NCBI RefSeq assembly: GCF_037450285.1
Contig: NZ_JAQISN010000001.1
Span: 744,001 to 808,000, forward strand
Direction: 5' to 3'
DNA: 64,000 bases
From: Erwinia sp. SLM-02
Lineage (GTDB): Bacteria > Pseudomonadota > Gammaproteobacteria > Enterobacterales > Enterobacteriaceae
The notes under the pieces are model-generated. The model was not told where the DNA came from, did no database searches, and worked only from the letters and a program-made list of their open reading frames with translations. Both the position numbers and the translations under genes were made by a program. This document shows, in pieces, positions 44,835-52,048 of the stretch; within the stretch, counting starts at the first letter, position 1, and every line of letters begins with the position of its first letter.

Positions 44835-44911
44835 CCCCGGTAGGAGCCGGGGATACTTCTGCAATCTACGGCTTAGAAGGCCGGTGCTCTTTCCTGCTGT
44901 GCTAATGACGC
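44835..44911 (-). ncRNA. tRNA-Arg(UCU)-like sequence followed by a hairpin
   Basis: Read on the reverse strand from 44911, the sequence follows the tRNA plan: seven-base acceptor-like GCGTCAT, TA, a D arm (GCAC...GAGC), and an anticodon arm with loop CTTCTAA (anticodon TCT), then a five-base variable loop. The T arm and 3' acceptor are missing; in their place is a GC hairpin (CCCCGG/CCGGGG, 44835-44852). It is not a working tRNA by sequence, and looks like a relic or a tRNA mimic in the leader of the leftward operon. Confidence 0.5.
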
Positions 44912-45015
44912 CTAAAAAGGGCGGTTAACAGGGCTGGAAACTATCTACCCTGGGTGGCAATAACCTGCCAACCGCCAAGACTACACACAGCATTCGCACT
45001 GCATTCAGCATTGAA

Positions 45016-45098
45016 AGTAACACTGGTTAACCTTACTACGTGGTTAAAGGTAATTTAAGGTACATTTGGTGTCAATAGGTAAGGTAACAAAAGTTACC
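45016..45098 (-). promoter_or_regulatory. Left operators and leftward early promoter
   Basis: A perfect operator GGTAAC-AAAA-GTTACC is at 45083-45098 and a weaker one (two mismatches) at 45016-45031. Between them, on the reverse strand, TTGACA (45075-45070) and TACCTT (45052-45047) are 17 bases apart and form the likely PL promoter. The operator design matches that on the other side of the repressor gene. Confidence 0.75.
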
Positions 45099-45136
45099 TT
45101 CGGGGGTAAAAAAACACCCGCATTAGCGGGCGGGAG

Positions 45137-45796
45137 TTAAACCTCTTGGAGCACCTGTACGACTTTACCTAAAATTCTGCAGGTATTATCGCACTGGATA
45201 GGTTTGAAAAGAGGATTAAGGGGCATCAAGTATCTGTAAGGGCCATCCATCACCAATCTTTTCACTGTCGCTTCAGAACTGCCATCAGTTATTGCTACTA
45301 CTATCTTGCCATTCAAATCATCGAACGAACCATAATGAGGCTCAACAATAACGGTTGAGCCCTCAGGAATGCTGGGGTAACCATTTGGATTTGTCATAGA
45401 TTCGCCTCGAACATCCAAGGCAAAAGAGTCATCTGAAACCTTCACAGTAGTAGAGCACCATCTGATTACATCACTCAACCGCGCTGCAGCATATGAATCA
45501 GTCCATGCACCCGCCTGAACTGAAGATATCACTGGTACCGAAGTCAGCGGTGGAGAGACTGGTTTGAGCTTGGTGTCATCCTTAACCTGATCCCCTGTTC
45601 CGTAGAGTATCCATTCTGGGCTGCATGAAAGAGCGAGTGCCAATTGGTGGAGATTCTCGCCTGCAGGTTTAACGCTTCCATTCTCCCATTTGGTTACAGA
45701 TACACGGCTAACGCCCAGCTGTTTAGCCAGCTGTAGCTGCGTGAGCTCCAACTGTGTGCGCCTCTGCCTGATTCGATCATTCATTTCGGTTTTCAT
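45137..45796 (-). CDS. CI-like phage repressor (S24 peptidase family)
   Basis: The protein of 219 residues has an N-terminal XRE helix-turn-helix (LTQLQLAKQLGVSRVSVTKWENG) and a C-terminal LexA-like domain with the self-cleavage site Ala-Gly in VQAGAW, catalytic Ser in RGESMTN and Lys in ATVKRLV. It keeps the prophage silent and should be cleaved on RecA activation. The start chosen is ATG 45796, overlapping an operator; the open frame extends to 45886 without family similarity. Confidence 0.93.
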   Translation of the reverse strand: MKTEMNDRIRQRRTQLELTQLQLAKQLGVSRVSVTKWENGSVKPAGENLHQLALALSCSPEWILYGTGDQVKDDTKLKPVSPPLTSVPVISSVQAGAWTDSYAAARLSDVIRWCSTTVKVSDDSFALDVRGESMTNPNGYPSIPEGSTVIVEPHYGSFDDLNGKIVVAITDGSSEATVKRLVMDGPYRYLMPLNPLFKPIQCDNTCRILGKVVQVLQEV

Positions 45797-45861
45797 GTAA
45801 CCAATGTTACCTGAATCCAACGTAAAAGATGTTTGCTTCGTTAGGTAACTTTTGTTACCTT
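45796..45861 (+). promoter_or_regulatory. Right operators and rightward early promoter
   Basis: A perfect operator GGTAAC-TTTT-GTTACC lies at 45844-45859 and a one-mismatch copy at 45796-45811, which touches the repressor start codon. TTGCTT (45833) and TACCTT (45856) are 17 bases apart and form the likely PR promoter; the perfect operator covers its spacer and -10. Confidence 0.8.
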
Positions 45862-45888
45862 CATCAAAATTAAAAAGAGGAGCCATAA

Positions 45889-46086
45889 ATGTTCAAAAGC
45901 CTTGTCGTTCAGCATTTCGGTGGCGTCGTAAAAACCGCAGATGCCTTAGGTATTAGGCACCCGGCCATATCCCGTTGGGGTGACGTCATTCCCGAAAAAC
46001 AGGCCATGCGCCTTGAACGCATAACAAAGGGTGTATTGCGTTATGACCCGTCGCTTTATCAAAACAAACATAACCAAAAGTCTTAA
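45889..46086 (+). CDS. Cro-like repressor
   Basis: A 65-residue protein with a short helix-turn-helix (GVVKTADALGIRHPAISRWGD) of the YdaS/Cro kind. It lies directly after the rightward promoter and divergent from the repressor, the standard Cro position. A GAGGAG ribosome-binding site precedes the start. It should favour lytic growth by blocking repressor transcription. Confidence 0.88.
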   Translation: MFKSLVVQHFGGVVKTADALGIRHPAISRWGDVIPEKQAMRLERITKGVLRYDPSLYQNKHNQKS

Positions 46087-46114
46087 CTCACATAACTACC
46101 AAAACGGGATTGAG

Positions 46115-46639
46115 ATGGTGGATATCAAAGAGACAGTAAAAGCGATGTGTAAGGAAGTTGCTGGTGGCCGTTCCGCTATGGCCGCTGCTCTTGGCATGAA
46201 CATCGATCAGTTCAACAACAGCCTTTACGAAAAAAACAAATGCCGGTTCTTTTCGCATTCCGATCTTGAGTTGATGGAAGACCTGTCAGGCACCTGCCTG
46301 CTGGCTGAGTATCAGGCATCTCGTCGTGGCCTCATGACATTCAAGCGTCCTGCACTTGGTGAGATAGACAACGTCGATCTCTACAGCAGCCAGATGCGTG
46401 CCGATGCGGCGCGCGGACAGGTCGCACAAGCAAAACTCGACGCCGAAGAAGACGGCATTGTCGATCGACAAGAGTTCAAACACGTTGGCGGTAAGTTCAT
46501 GGAATACATGCGTCACTCAGCCATTGGCTTCATAGCCTGGTCAAGTTTGTTTGGTTTTCAGTCGGATGCGATTGAGTTGATTAACAGCAGAAAGGTTGAG
46601 GGCTACCAGTTTGCAGCTAGTAGCCCTCGGTGCGAATGA
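46115..46639 (+). CDS. Phage regulatory protein, CII/YmfL-like
   Basis: A 174-residue protein beginning MVDIKETVKAMCKEVAGGRSAMAAALGMNIDQFNNSLYEK-type segment, which matches the YmfL/CP76 group of phage regulators with an N-terminal helix-turn-helix. Position right after Cro is that of CII in lambda. It likely controls the lysis-lysogeny choice. I start at Met 46115 because the frame upstream runs through the end of cro. Confidence 0.72.
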   Translation: MVDIKETVKAMCKEVAGGRSAMAAALGMNIDQFNNSLYEKNKCRFFSHSDLELMEDLSGTCLLAEYQASRRGLMTFKRPALGEIDNVDLYSSQMRADAARGQVAQAKLDAEEDGIVDRQEFKHVGGKFMEYMRHSAIGFIAWSSLFGFQSDAIELINSRKVEGYQFAASSPRCE

Positions 46640-46656
46640 TCTTGGGAGAACATCAC

Positions 46657-46851
46657 ATGAACAGTTTACTCATAAACGCAGGCATTCCGCAATTACGTTG
46701 TGTTTTCGCTGGTGGCCGTTTCGTCTATGTCGAAAAGGTATCCGTATCAACGGCAGCTGGCAACTACCAGCACGCTGTCGCAGTGGTAGATGAATTGAAA
46801 GTCGCTGAGATTTTCCGGCAGGTAAACGCGCTTGCTGAGGTGAGGGTATGA
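46657..46851 (+). CDS. Hypothetical prophage protein, 64 residues
   Basis: A small protein (MNSLLINAGIPQLRCVFAGG start) with no known domain. The GGGAG ribosome-binding site eight bases upstream supports Met 46657. It overlaps the next gene as ATGA, within the rightward early operon. Confidence 0.6.
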   Translation: MNSLLINAGIPQLRCVFAGGRFVYVEKVSVSTAAGNYQHAVAVVDELKVAEIFRQVNALAEVRV

Positions 46852-47024
46852 CCGAAGACAGTCAGAACCTTGACCGAACTTATCGCGACCCGCGCGGCGT
46901 TCTTGTCCGTGTTGTGCGCTGGGATGCAGAAAAGCAGCAGGTTATTTATCGGCGGGACGGCTACGAGCATGAGTGCATGCAGCCGCTGGAATTGTTCCGC
47001 AAGAAATTCACGAGGGTTTTATGA
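46848..47024 (+). CDS. Hypothetical prophage protein, 58 residues
   Basis: ATG 46848 opens 58 codons (MTEDSQNLDRTYRDPRGVLV start, ending FRKKFTRVL). It overlaps the gene before it by four bases and the replication gene after it by four bases, a tight chain that strongly supports translation. The sequence RVVRWDAEKQQVIYRRDGYEHEC suggests a small beta-rich protein similar to DUF4222-type phage proteins; I am not certain of the family. Confidence 0.7.
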   Translation: MTEDSQNLDRTYRDPRGVLVRVVRWDAEKQQVIYRRDGYEHECMQPLELFRKKFTRVL

Positions 47025-48082
47025 GCGTTAAATTATCTGCATTTGTCTGGGATGGTTGCGCTGCGGCCGGAATGAAGATCACCAGCGTGGCAATCATGGC
47101 TCGGCTGGCTGACTTTTCCAATGATGAAGGCGTTTGCTGGCCATCTGTAGCAACGATCGCCCGTCAGATTGGTGCGGGTCCGAGCACTGTGCGCACCGCG
47201 CTTGGAAAGCTGGAGCAGGATGGCTGGATAAGCAGGACAGCCCGCCGCAAGGGTAATCGCAACGGTTCGAACCTGTATCAGATCAACGTTAAGAAACTGC
47301 GCGATGCTGCAATTTTCCACCTGTCAGAATCTGACACGTCAAATCCTGACACATCAAAATCTGACGCATCAGAATCTGACCGTTCAAAATCCGATGCATC
47401 AAAATTTGACCCGTCAGAAAACTCGGCCAGAGCAGGTTTTCACCCTCCAGAATCTGGGGGCGATCCGTCAGTAACTTCAACACATGATCCGTCAGATAAA
47501 AAAACTCTTTGTCAGGCTCCTGCAGAGCCCGACCCCGAAGTCGTTTTGACTGACTCTGCGAAACAGGTACTCACACACCTGAATCAGGTTACCGTCTCAC
47601 GCTATCAGGTCGGTAAAACCTCACTCGAAAACATCCGTGCTCGCCTGGGTGAAGAGTTCACCACTGACGAGCTGATCCTGACCGTGGATTACCTGAATGC
47701 CAAATGGTCCGGCGATTTGAAGATGGCTGAGTATCTGCGACCAGCCACGATGTTCCAGCCCACTAAATTCCCAGGCTACCTGTCTGGCGCTCAGAAATGG
47801 GCTGAAGCTGGCCGTCCGAAGTGTGTGAACGGGAAGTGGGTCAAAGCGGGCGGTGAAGTTATTGGTGGTGACAACGTGGACGTGACGGAGCGTGACGCGG
47901 CTTACCGTCGGTTTATCGGCAGCAGTAACCCCCTTAAAAACCCAAGTCAACTGGAGCAGACCGTCAAGGCCGAGGCCAGCAAAGCAGGTGTTCGTGGGAT
48001 GCGTGCAGATTTCGCAGTAAGCCGCTGGAACAGCATCTGGAAAGACTGCGCAGGGCGCGTGTCGGGAGGAAAAGCAGCATGA
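47021..48082 (+). CDS. Phage replication protein O-like, with origin inside the gene
   Basis: The 353-residue protein begins with a winged-helix DNA-binding domain (ITSVAIMARLADFSNDEGVCWPSVATIARQIG, then STVRTALGKLEQDGWI; about 20-85). A hydrophilic linker (about 100-135) is made of five-residue repeats rich in Ser and Asp, encoded by direct DNA repeats. The C-terminal half (about 180-275) matches the conserved C-terminal domain of phage replication proteins (QVLTHLN, LILTVDYLNAKWSGD, RPATMFQPTKFPGYL). It should bind the iterons and recruit host helicase loading. Confidence 0.87.
   Translation: MSVKLSAFVWDGCAAAGMKITSVAIMARLADFSNDEGVCWPSVATIARQIGAGPSTVRTALGKLEQDGWISRTARRKGNRNGSNLYQINVKKLRDAAIFHLSESDTSNPDTSKSDASESDRSKSDASKFDPSENSARAGFHPPESGGDPSVTSTHDPSDKKTLCQAPAEPDPEVVLTDSAKQVLTHLNQVTVSRYQVGKTSLENIRARLGEEFTTDELILTVDYLNAKWSGDLKMAEYLRPATMFQPTKFPGYLSGAQKWAEAGRPKCVNGKWVKAGGEVIGGDNVDVTERDAAYRRFIGSSNPLKNPSQLEQTVKAEASKAGVRGMRADFAVSRWNSIWKDCAGRVSGGKAA
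47324..47413 (+). repeat. Phage replication origin: six 15-base iterons
   Basis: Six direct repeats of 15 bases, consensus TCARAATCTGACNCR, lie head to tail from 47324 to 47413 inside the O-like gene. Lambda has its origin in the same place, as iterons inside gene O. A seventh, partial unit starts at 47414. Confidence 0.85.
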
Positions 48083-48528
48083 ATATTCGTGAAAAAGCCG
48101 TTGAGTTCGTACGCAGTCACCCTGACAGCTCCGCAAAACAGATTGCCGATGGTGCCGGGATACCACGACGAATTATTCAAACGGTACTGGCCGAACTGCT
48201 GATGAGTGACGTGCTGCATCGCCACTTAGTGAACAGCAGAGTGTATTCATATCGCCTGGTTCAGGAAGAAGAATTTACCGAATCAAACCAGAAGTACCGC
48301 GCTCTGCGTGAAAAGGCGATGTCTCGCGAGCAAGCGGGGCTATGGCGTCGTGCTGCTCACTTCTGGCTGTTAGCTATGGACGCGGCCAGAGACGAGGAAA
48401 CAAGGGGTCGTGCAGCTGCCCGCCGTGAGCATTGCATCAGCTGTGGCGGCGCACTTCGGACGCATTCAGAGGGCAGCAGCGTTAGCTCGGTATCAGTTCC
48501 ACACCTGGACCTCTGGAGAGACTTTTGA
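48079..48528 (+). CDS. PerC-like phage regulator
   Basis: A 149-residue protein: an N-terminal winged-helix-like region (SAKQIADGAGIPRRIIQTVLAELLMSDVL) and a PerC-type domain (about 95-125; REQAGLWRRAAHFWLLAMDAARDEE). PerC proteins activate virulence genes in pathogenic E. coli, and many lambdoid phages carry relatives. A CxxC (CISCGG) follows. It overlaps the O-like gene by four bases. Confidence 0.75.
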   Translation: MNIREKAVEFVRSHPDSSAKQIADGAGIPRRIIQTVLAELLMSDVLHRHLVNSRVYSYRLVQEEEFTESNQKYRALREKAMSREQAGLWRRAAHFWLLAMDAARDEETRGRAAARREHCISCGGALRTHSEGSSVSSVSVPHLDLWRDF

Positions 48529-48647
48529 AAAGCAAAATTAAGGCTCACTTCAGCCGCAACGAGATTTTTTATCACAGCATCCGGACGGCATGCGTTCTGA
48601 TTTTCCTGCTCTTACTGGCACTGGTAATGGAGATGGTAAGCAAATGA
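48525..48647 (+). CDS. Small membrane protein, 40 residues, TTG start
   Basis: From TTG 48525 the frame encodes 40 residues with a single membrane helix (about 23-37, CVLIFLLLLALVMEM). It overlaps the PerC-like gene by four bases and the ParB-like gene by four bases (ATGA), and a GGAGAG ribosome-binding site lies upstream. The perfect fit into the gene chain supports it. Function is unknown. Confidence 0.62.
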   Translation: MKSKIKAHFSRNEIFYHSIRTACVLIFLLLLALVMEMVSK

Positions 48648-49945
48648 CAACCCTTTCGCAGATGTATAAACAAAAGGCCAAAAGTGGCAGCGAAATCACA
48701 ACCAAGAAAACCTACATGGTTCCTTACAGTGAGTTGTATCTGGAGCCAGGCGACAACATCCGTCCACTGAATCAGGAATGGGCCGAGCACATGCGTGATC
48801 TGTGGATTGCGGGTGCTGATCTTCCACCGCTGTCTGTAACCGTCACGGAGAAGGGCGTCAGGGTTGATGATGGCCAGCATCGCTATGTTGGTGCAGGTAT
48901 GGCTATCGAGGCCGGAACCAATATCATCCGCATCGAGTGCCGGGATTTTATCGGCACTGAGCTGGAACGTCTCGCACATCAGGCCGGTAGTAATGACAGT
49001 CTGCCAATCACGCCCATTCAGCGTGCGCAGCAATATAACCGAGCCAGAAAGCAGGGTTATGAAATTGCCGAAATATCAAGAGCCTTTCACCGGTCTGTAT
49101 CTGACATTGAGAGTCACCTGCAGCTTCTGTCATCCGGCGAAGTGCTAATCGGCATGGTTGAGGCTGGAGAGGTTGCACCAACTACTGCAGTGGCGCTGTC
49201 ACGCGAACATGGCCCTAAAGCTGGCGCAGTAGCAGAACAGAAACTGGCCGAGGCTAAAGCATCTGGCAAGAAGAAACTGACCAAATCCGCAGCTATGCCG
49301 CAGTTCAGCGCAGTTAAGGCTCGTCGGCTGGTGGAGTTGCTTGCCGCATTTGATTTCACTGATGACGGCTACACCGCGCCAGATGATGTGTATCTGGAAG
49401 CAATGGGAATACTGGCTGAGTATCGTGAAAAGCACGGACAGCGTGGACAGCCACAGCCAGCAGTTAAACCGTCAGAACCCGAAGCAAACGACGAATACCT
49501 GCCACTGAACAAGCAGGAGATTATCGATCACAGCGGTGTGGCGGTGTGGGCATGTGCTGCAGCTGCGTTCGGCGAGAAGGATGAATACACCTTCAACGAA
49601 TCAAAATACGCCCACACATGGGCTGCTGATTCAGTTGAAGCTCCGCAGGTTGTGACTATTCCCGCCGATGCCATTCAGAGAGCGTTAGGCCTGATCGAAC
49701 AGCACGACAGTTCCAGCGCTTTGCGTGAGTGGGTTGATAAGACATACACCGACGAAGGCCAGCGCGAGGACATGTTTGATCGCTTCCTGACGGTATACCA
49801 GGAGAATCGGGCTGCAATCAAATCCGTACCGGCATACCTGAGCCTGCTGCAATGTACCCTCAGCGTCAGCTGGACAAACATCCGCTCACTGCGTGCAGCG
49901 GTACAGCAGGCAATCGCCGAACTGGCAAGGAAAGCCAATGACTGA
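48644..49945 (+). CDS. ParB-like nuclease-domain phage protein
   Basis: The 433-residue protein has a ParB/Srx-type N-terminal domain (about 25-110) with VRVDDGQHRYVGAGMA, the ParB box region, then a helix-turn-helix (YEIAEISRAFHRSVSDIESHLQLL, about 145-170). The C-terminal half has no family I know. No partner parA is present, so plasmid-like partition is unlikely; it sits where lambda has the helicase loader P. It overlaps the dam gene by eight bases. Confidence 0.8.
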   Translation: MTTLSQMYKQKAKSGSEITTKKTYMVPYSELYLEPGDNIRPLNQEWAEHMRDLWIAGADLPPLSVTVTEKGVRVDDGQHRYVGAGMAIEAGTNIIRIECRDFIGTELERLAHQAGSNDSLPITPIQRAQQYNRARKQGYEIAEISRAFHRSVSDIESHLQLLSSGEVLIGMVEAGEVAPTTAVALSREHGPKAGAVAEQKLAEAKASGKKKLTKSAAMPQFSAVKARRLVELLAAFDFTDDGYTAPDDVYLEAMGILAEYREKHGQRGQPQPAVKPSEPEANDEYLPLNKQEIIDHSGVAVWACAAAAFGEKDEYTFNESKYAHTWAADSVEAPQVVTIPADAIQRALGLIEQHDSSSALREWVDKTYTDEGQREDMFDRFLTVYQENRAAIKSVPAYLSLLQCTLSVSWTNIRSLRAAVQQAIAELARKAND

Positions 49946-50771
49946 GACTGCCACTCAGAGCAGGCAGCGCCCGTTCCTGAAATGGGCGGGCGGTAAATAC
50001 TCCCTGCTCGATGAACTGGATAAACACCTGCCCTCCGGGGGCAGGTTAATTGAGCCGTTCGTTGGTGGCGGCTCGGTCTTCCTGAACTCCAGTAAACACG
50101 CTGAATTCCTCCTGGGTGATACAAACGCCGACTTAATTAATCTCTATCAGATGCTGGCCGTGGTTCCCGGAGATGTAGCCAGACACGCGCGCTTTATGTT
50201 TGAGCACATGGGCGACGCAGAGAGCTTTGCTGCAATCCGTACACAGTTCAACAACCAGCACATGGACGGGCCTGAGCGTGCCGCGGCGTTCCTGTATCTA
50301 AACCGGCATTGCTTCAACGGCCTGTGCCGGTACAGCCTCAGCAATAAGTTTAACGTGCCATATGGCAAGTATCGCGCACCGTATTACCCGGAACAGGAGC
50401 TAAAGGCATTCACCGCAATGGCCCACAACTGCGTGTTTATGAATGCCGGGTTCCGCCGGACGCTGGCACTGGCTGGTGCCGGTGATGTTGTGTACTGCGA
50501 TCCACCATATGAGCCACTTCCCGGCACTGCCGGTTTCACATCGTATTCCGCTGGTGGATTTGCATGGGAAGAGCAGGTAGCTCTGGCAGAGCATTGCGTT
50601 GCTGCACATCAGCGCGGCGCACGCATCGTCATATCCAATTCAGGCGCACCCAAAATCATTGAGCTTTATCACCAGCACGGATTCGTGATCCACGAAGTTA
50701 ACGGGCGTCGCTCTATTTCCAGCAAGGGCAGTACACGCACTGCCGCAAAAGACGTGGTGGCCACACTATGA
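49938..50771 (+). CDS. Phage DNA adenine methyltransferase (Dam-like)
   Basis: A 277-residue class alpha N6-adenine methyltransferase: SAM motif RPFLKWAGGKYSLLDEL and FVGGGSVFLN at the start, catalytic CDPPYEPLP (DPPY) at about 190. The likely target is GATC, as for Dam, based on overall similarity. It may protect phage DNA or alter regulation. It is between the ParB-like gene and rusA, with overlaps on both sides. Confidence 0.92.
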   Translation: MTETATQSRQRPFLKWAGGKYSLLDELDKHLPSGGRLIEPFVGGGSVFLNSSKHAEFLLGDTNADLINLYQMLAVVPGDVARHARFMFEHMGDAESFAAIRTQFNNQHMDGPERAAAFLYLNRHCFNGLCRYSLSNKFNVPYGKYRAPYYPEQELKAFTAMAHNCVFMNAGFRRTLALAGAGDVVYCDPPYEPLPGTAGFTSYSAGGFAWEEQVALAEHCVAAHQRGARIVISNSGAPKIIELYHQHGFVIHEVNGRRSISSKGSTRTAAKDVVATL

Positions 50772-51124
50772 AGCTGATCCTGCCATTCCCCCCAAGCGTA
50801 AACGGATACTGGCGCTCTACTGGCAAGGGCGCGTTAATCAGCGAACGCGGCCGGAAATATCGCGTTGGTGCGATTGCCGCTGTTTATGAGCAGTTGCGCC
50901 GACGACCTCAGGCGATAACTCACGATGTAGAAGTACACGTAATTCTATACCCACCGAACCGGATGAAGCGCGATTTGGATAACTTCCAGAAAGCACTATT
51001 CGACGGACTCACTCACGCTGGCGTTTGGGCTGATGACAGCCAGATAAAACGGATGGTAGTGGAGTGGGGTAGCGTGACATGTCACGGCAAGGCGGAGGTA
51101 ACGATCAATGAATTTCATCGATAG
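50768..51124 (+). CDS. rusA: RusA-type Holliday junction resolvase
   Basis: The 118-residue protein matches RusA: the PFPPSVNGYWR start, DLDNFQKALFDGL and DDSQIKRM carry the acidic catalytic residues, with a nearby Lys. It cuts Holliday junctions symmetrically, as an endonuclease acting in phage recombination. Its start overlaps the dam gene stop. Confidence 0.93.
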   Translation: MKLILPFPPSVNGYWRSTGKGALISERGRKYRVGAIAAVYEQLRRRPQAITHDVEVHVILYPPNRMKRDLDNFQKALFDGLTHAGVWADDSQIKRMVVEWGSVTCHGKAEVTINEFHR

Positions 51125-51229
51125 CTCAAGGCATTGCAGTTGTGATAGCAAACCAGAGCATGTACATTTGATCAGTGGTTCCAGTTGTTTGCAGACGCTG
51201 GTTCCATTTCACTAAATTGGGAGAAAATC

Positions 51230-52048
51230 ATGAATCAGTTACTCGTAATTGACGGTGTTTCTGTACGCCAGGATAAAGAAGGGCGCTACTGCCTGAACGA
51301 TCTTCACAGTGCCGCTGGTGGGCTACCAAAACACAGGGCTCAGTACTGGCTCGGCAATGACCAGACCAGAGAGCTTGTACAGGAACTGACCGAGGCCGGA
51401 AATCCTGCCTCGGTCGAAAATCAGCCAGTATCCATAATTCGTGGCGGCCTGCAGCAGGGCACTTACGTTTGCAAAGAACTGGTTTACGCTTATGGCATGT
51501 GGATCAGTCCCGCTTTTCACCTGAAAGTAATCCGCACCTTTGACGCCACCGTGACCGGTCACGCTCAGTCGCAGCGTTCCGACCAGGTTCAGGCAGGCGT
51601 AATCCTGCTTGAATCCGCTGCCAGAATGCTGAACCTCTCCAATTCATCAAAGCTGGGCGCTTATCAGACCCTTCAGACATTTGCCGGTCTGCCGAATATG
51701 ATGCCCGTTTATGCTATCGACGCACCCGCCGACGCTGTTGATGGTTCAAGCCGTCCGACAACCTCACTCACTACGATGCTGCGCAACAATAAGATCGCTA
51801 TCAACACGGCAGACGCTTATGTGAGGCTGGAAAAGCTGTCTATTGTGCAGCGCATGTCGCGTCCAAGTAATTCCAGATATGCAGTCAATGGTGTTAAAGG
51901 CTTCTGGATGGTTACGAAGAAAGGGCTGATGTATGCCAAGAACGTGACAAATCCGAAAAGCCCGCGCGAGACGCAGCCACACTTCTTCACTTCAAAATCA
52001 GCCGAGCTTATTCGGATGATGATGACGGTCGATCAGGAGGGTGAATGA
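51230..52048 (+). CDS. KilA-N domain phage protein
   Basis: The 272-residue protein has an N-terminal KilA-N domain (about 1-105; RYCLNDLHSAAGGLPKHRAQYWL and CKELVYAYGMWISPAFHLKVIRTFD), found in phage antirepressors and DNA-binding proteins. The C-terminal part (NTADAYVRLEKLSIVQRMSR) resembles a small DNA-binding domain of antirepressors. A GGGAG ribosome-binding site marks Met 51230. It is the likely antirepressor or a related early regulator. Confidence 0.85.
   Translation: MNQLLVIDGVSVRQDKEGRYCLNDLHSAAGGLPKHRAQYWLGNDQTRELVQELTEAGNPASVENQPVSIIRGGLQQGTYVCKELVYAYGMWISPAFHLKVIRTFDATVTGHAQSQRSDQVQAGVILLESAARMLNLSNSSKLGAYQTLQTFAGLPNMMPVYAIDAPADAVDGSSRPTTSLTTMLRNNKIAINTADAYVRLEKLSIVQRMSRPSNSRYAVNGVKGFWMVTKKGLMYAKNVTNPKSPRETQPHFFTSKSAELIRMMMTVDQEGE

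Larger units (their letters stand above)
44266..45046 (-). other. Long untranslated leader of the leftward phage operon
   Basis: No convincing leftward gene lies here, and no N-like antiterminator gene is visible. The reverse strand carries a tRNA-Arg-like sequence at 44835-44911 and a T-arm-like hairpin at about 44401-44417. One small rightward open frame lies at 44681. The leader would be about 780 bases long if transcription starts at the promoter near 45050. Confidence 0.5.

Noticed and set aside
47324..47413. Short regular repeats that might be a CRISPR array
   Set aside because: Repeats are contiguous without spacers and lie in a replication gene; they fit phage iterons.
48644..49945. 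Plasmid-type partition system
   Set aside because: No parA gene and no parS-like repeats; the gene lies in a phage early operon.
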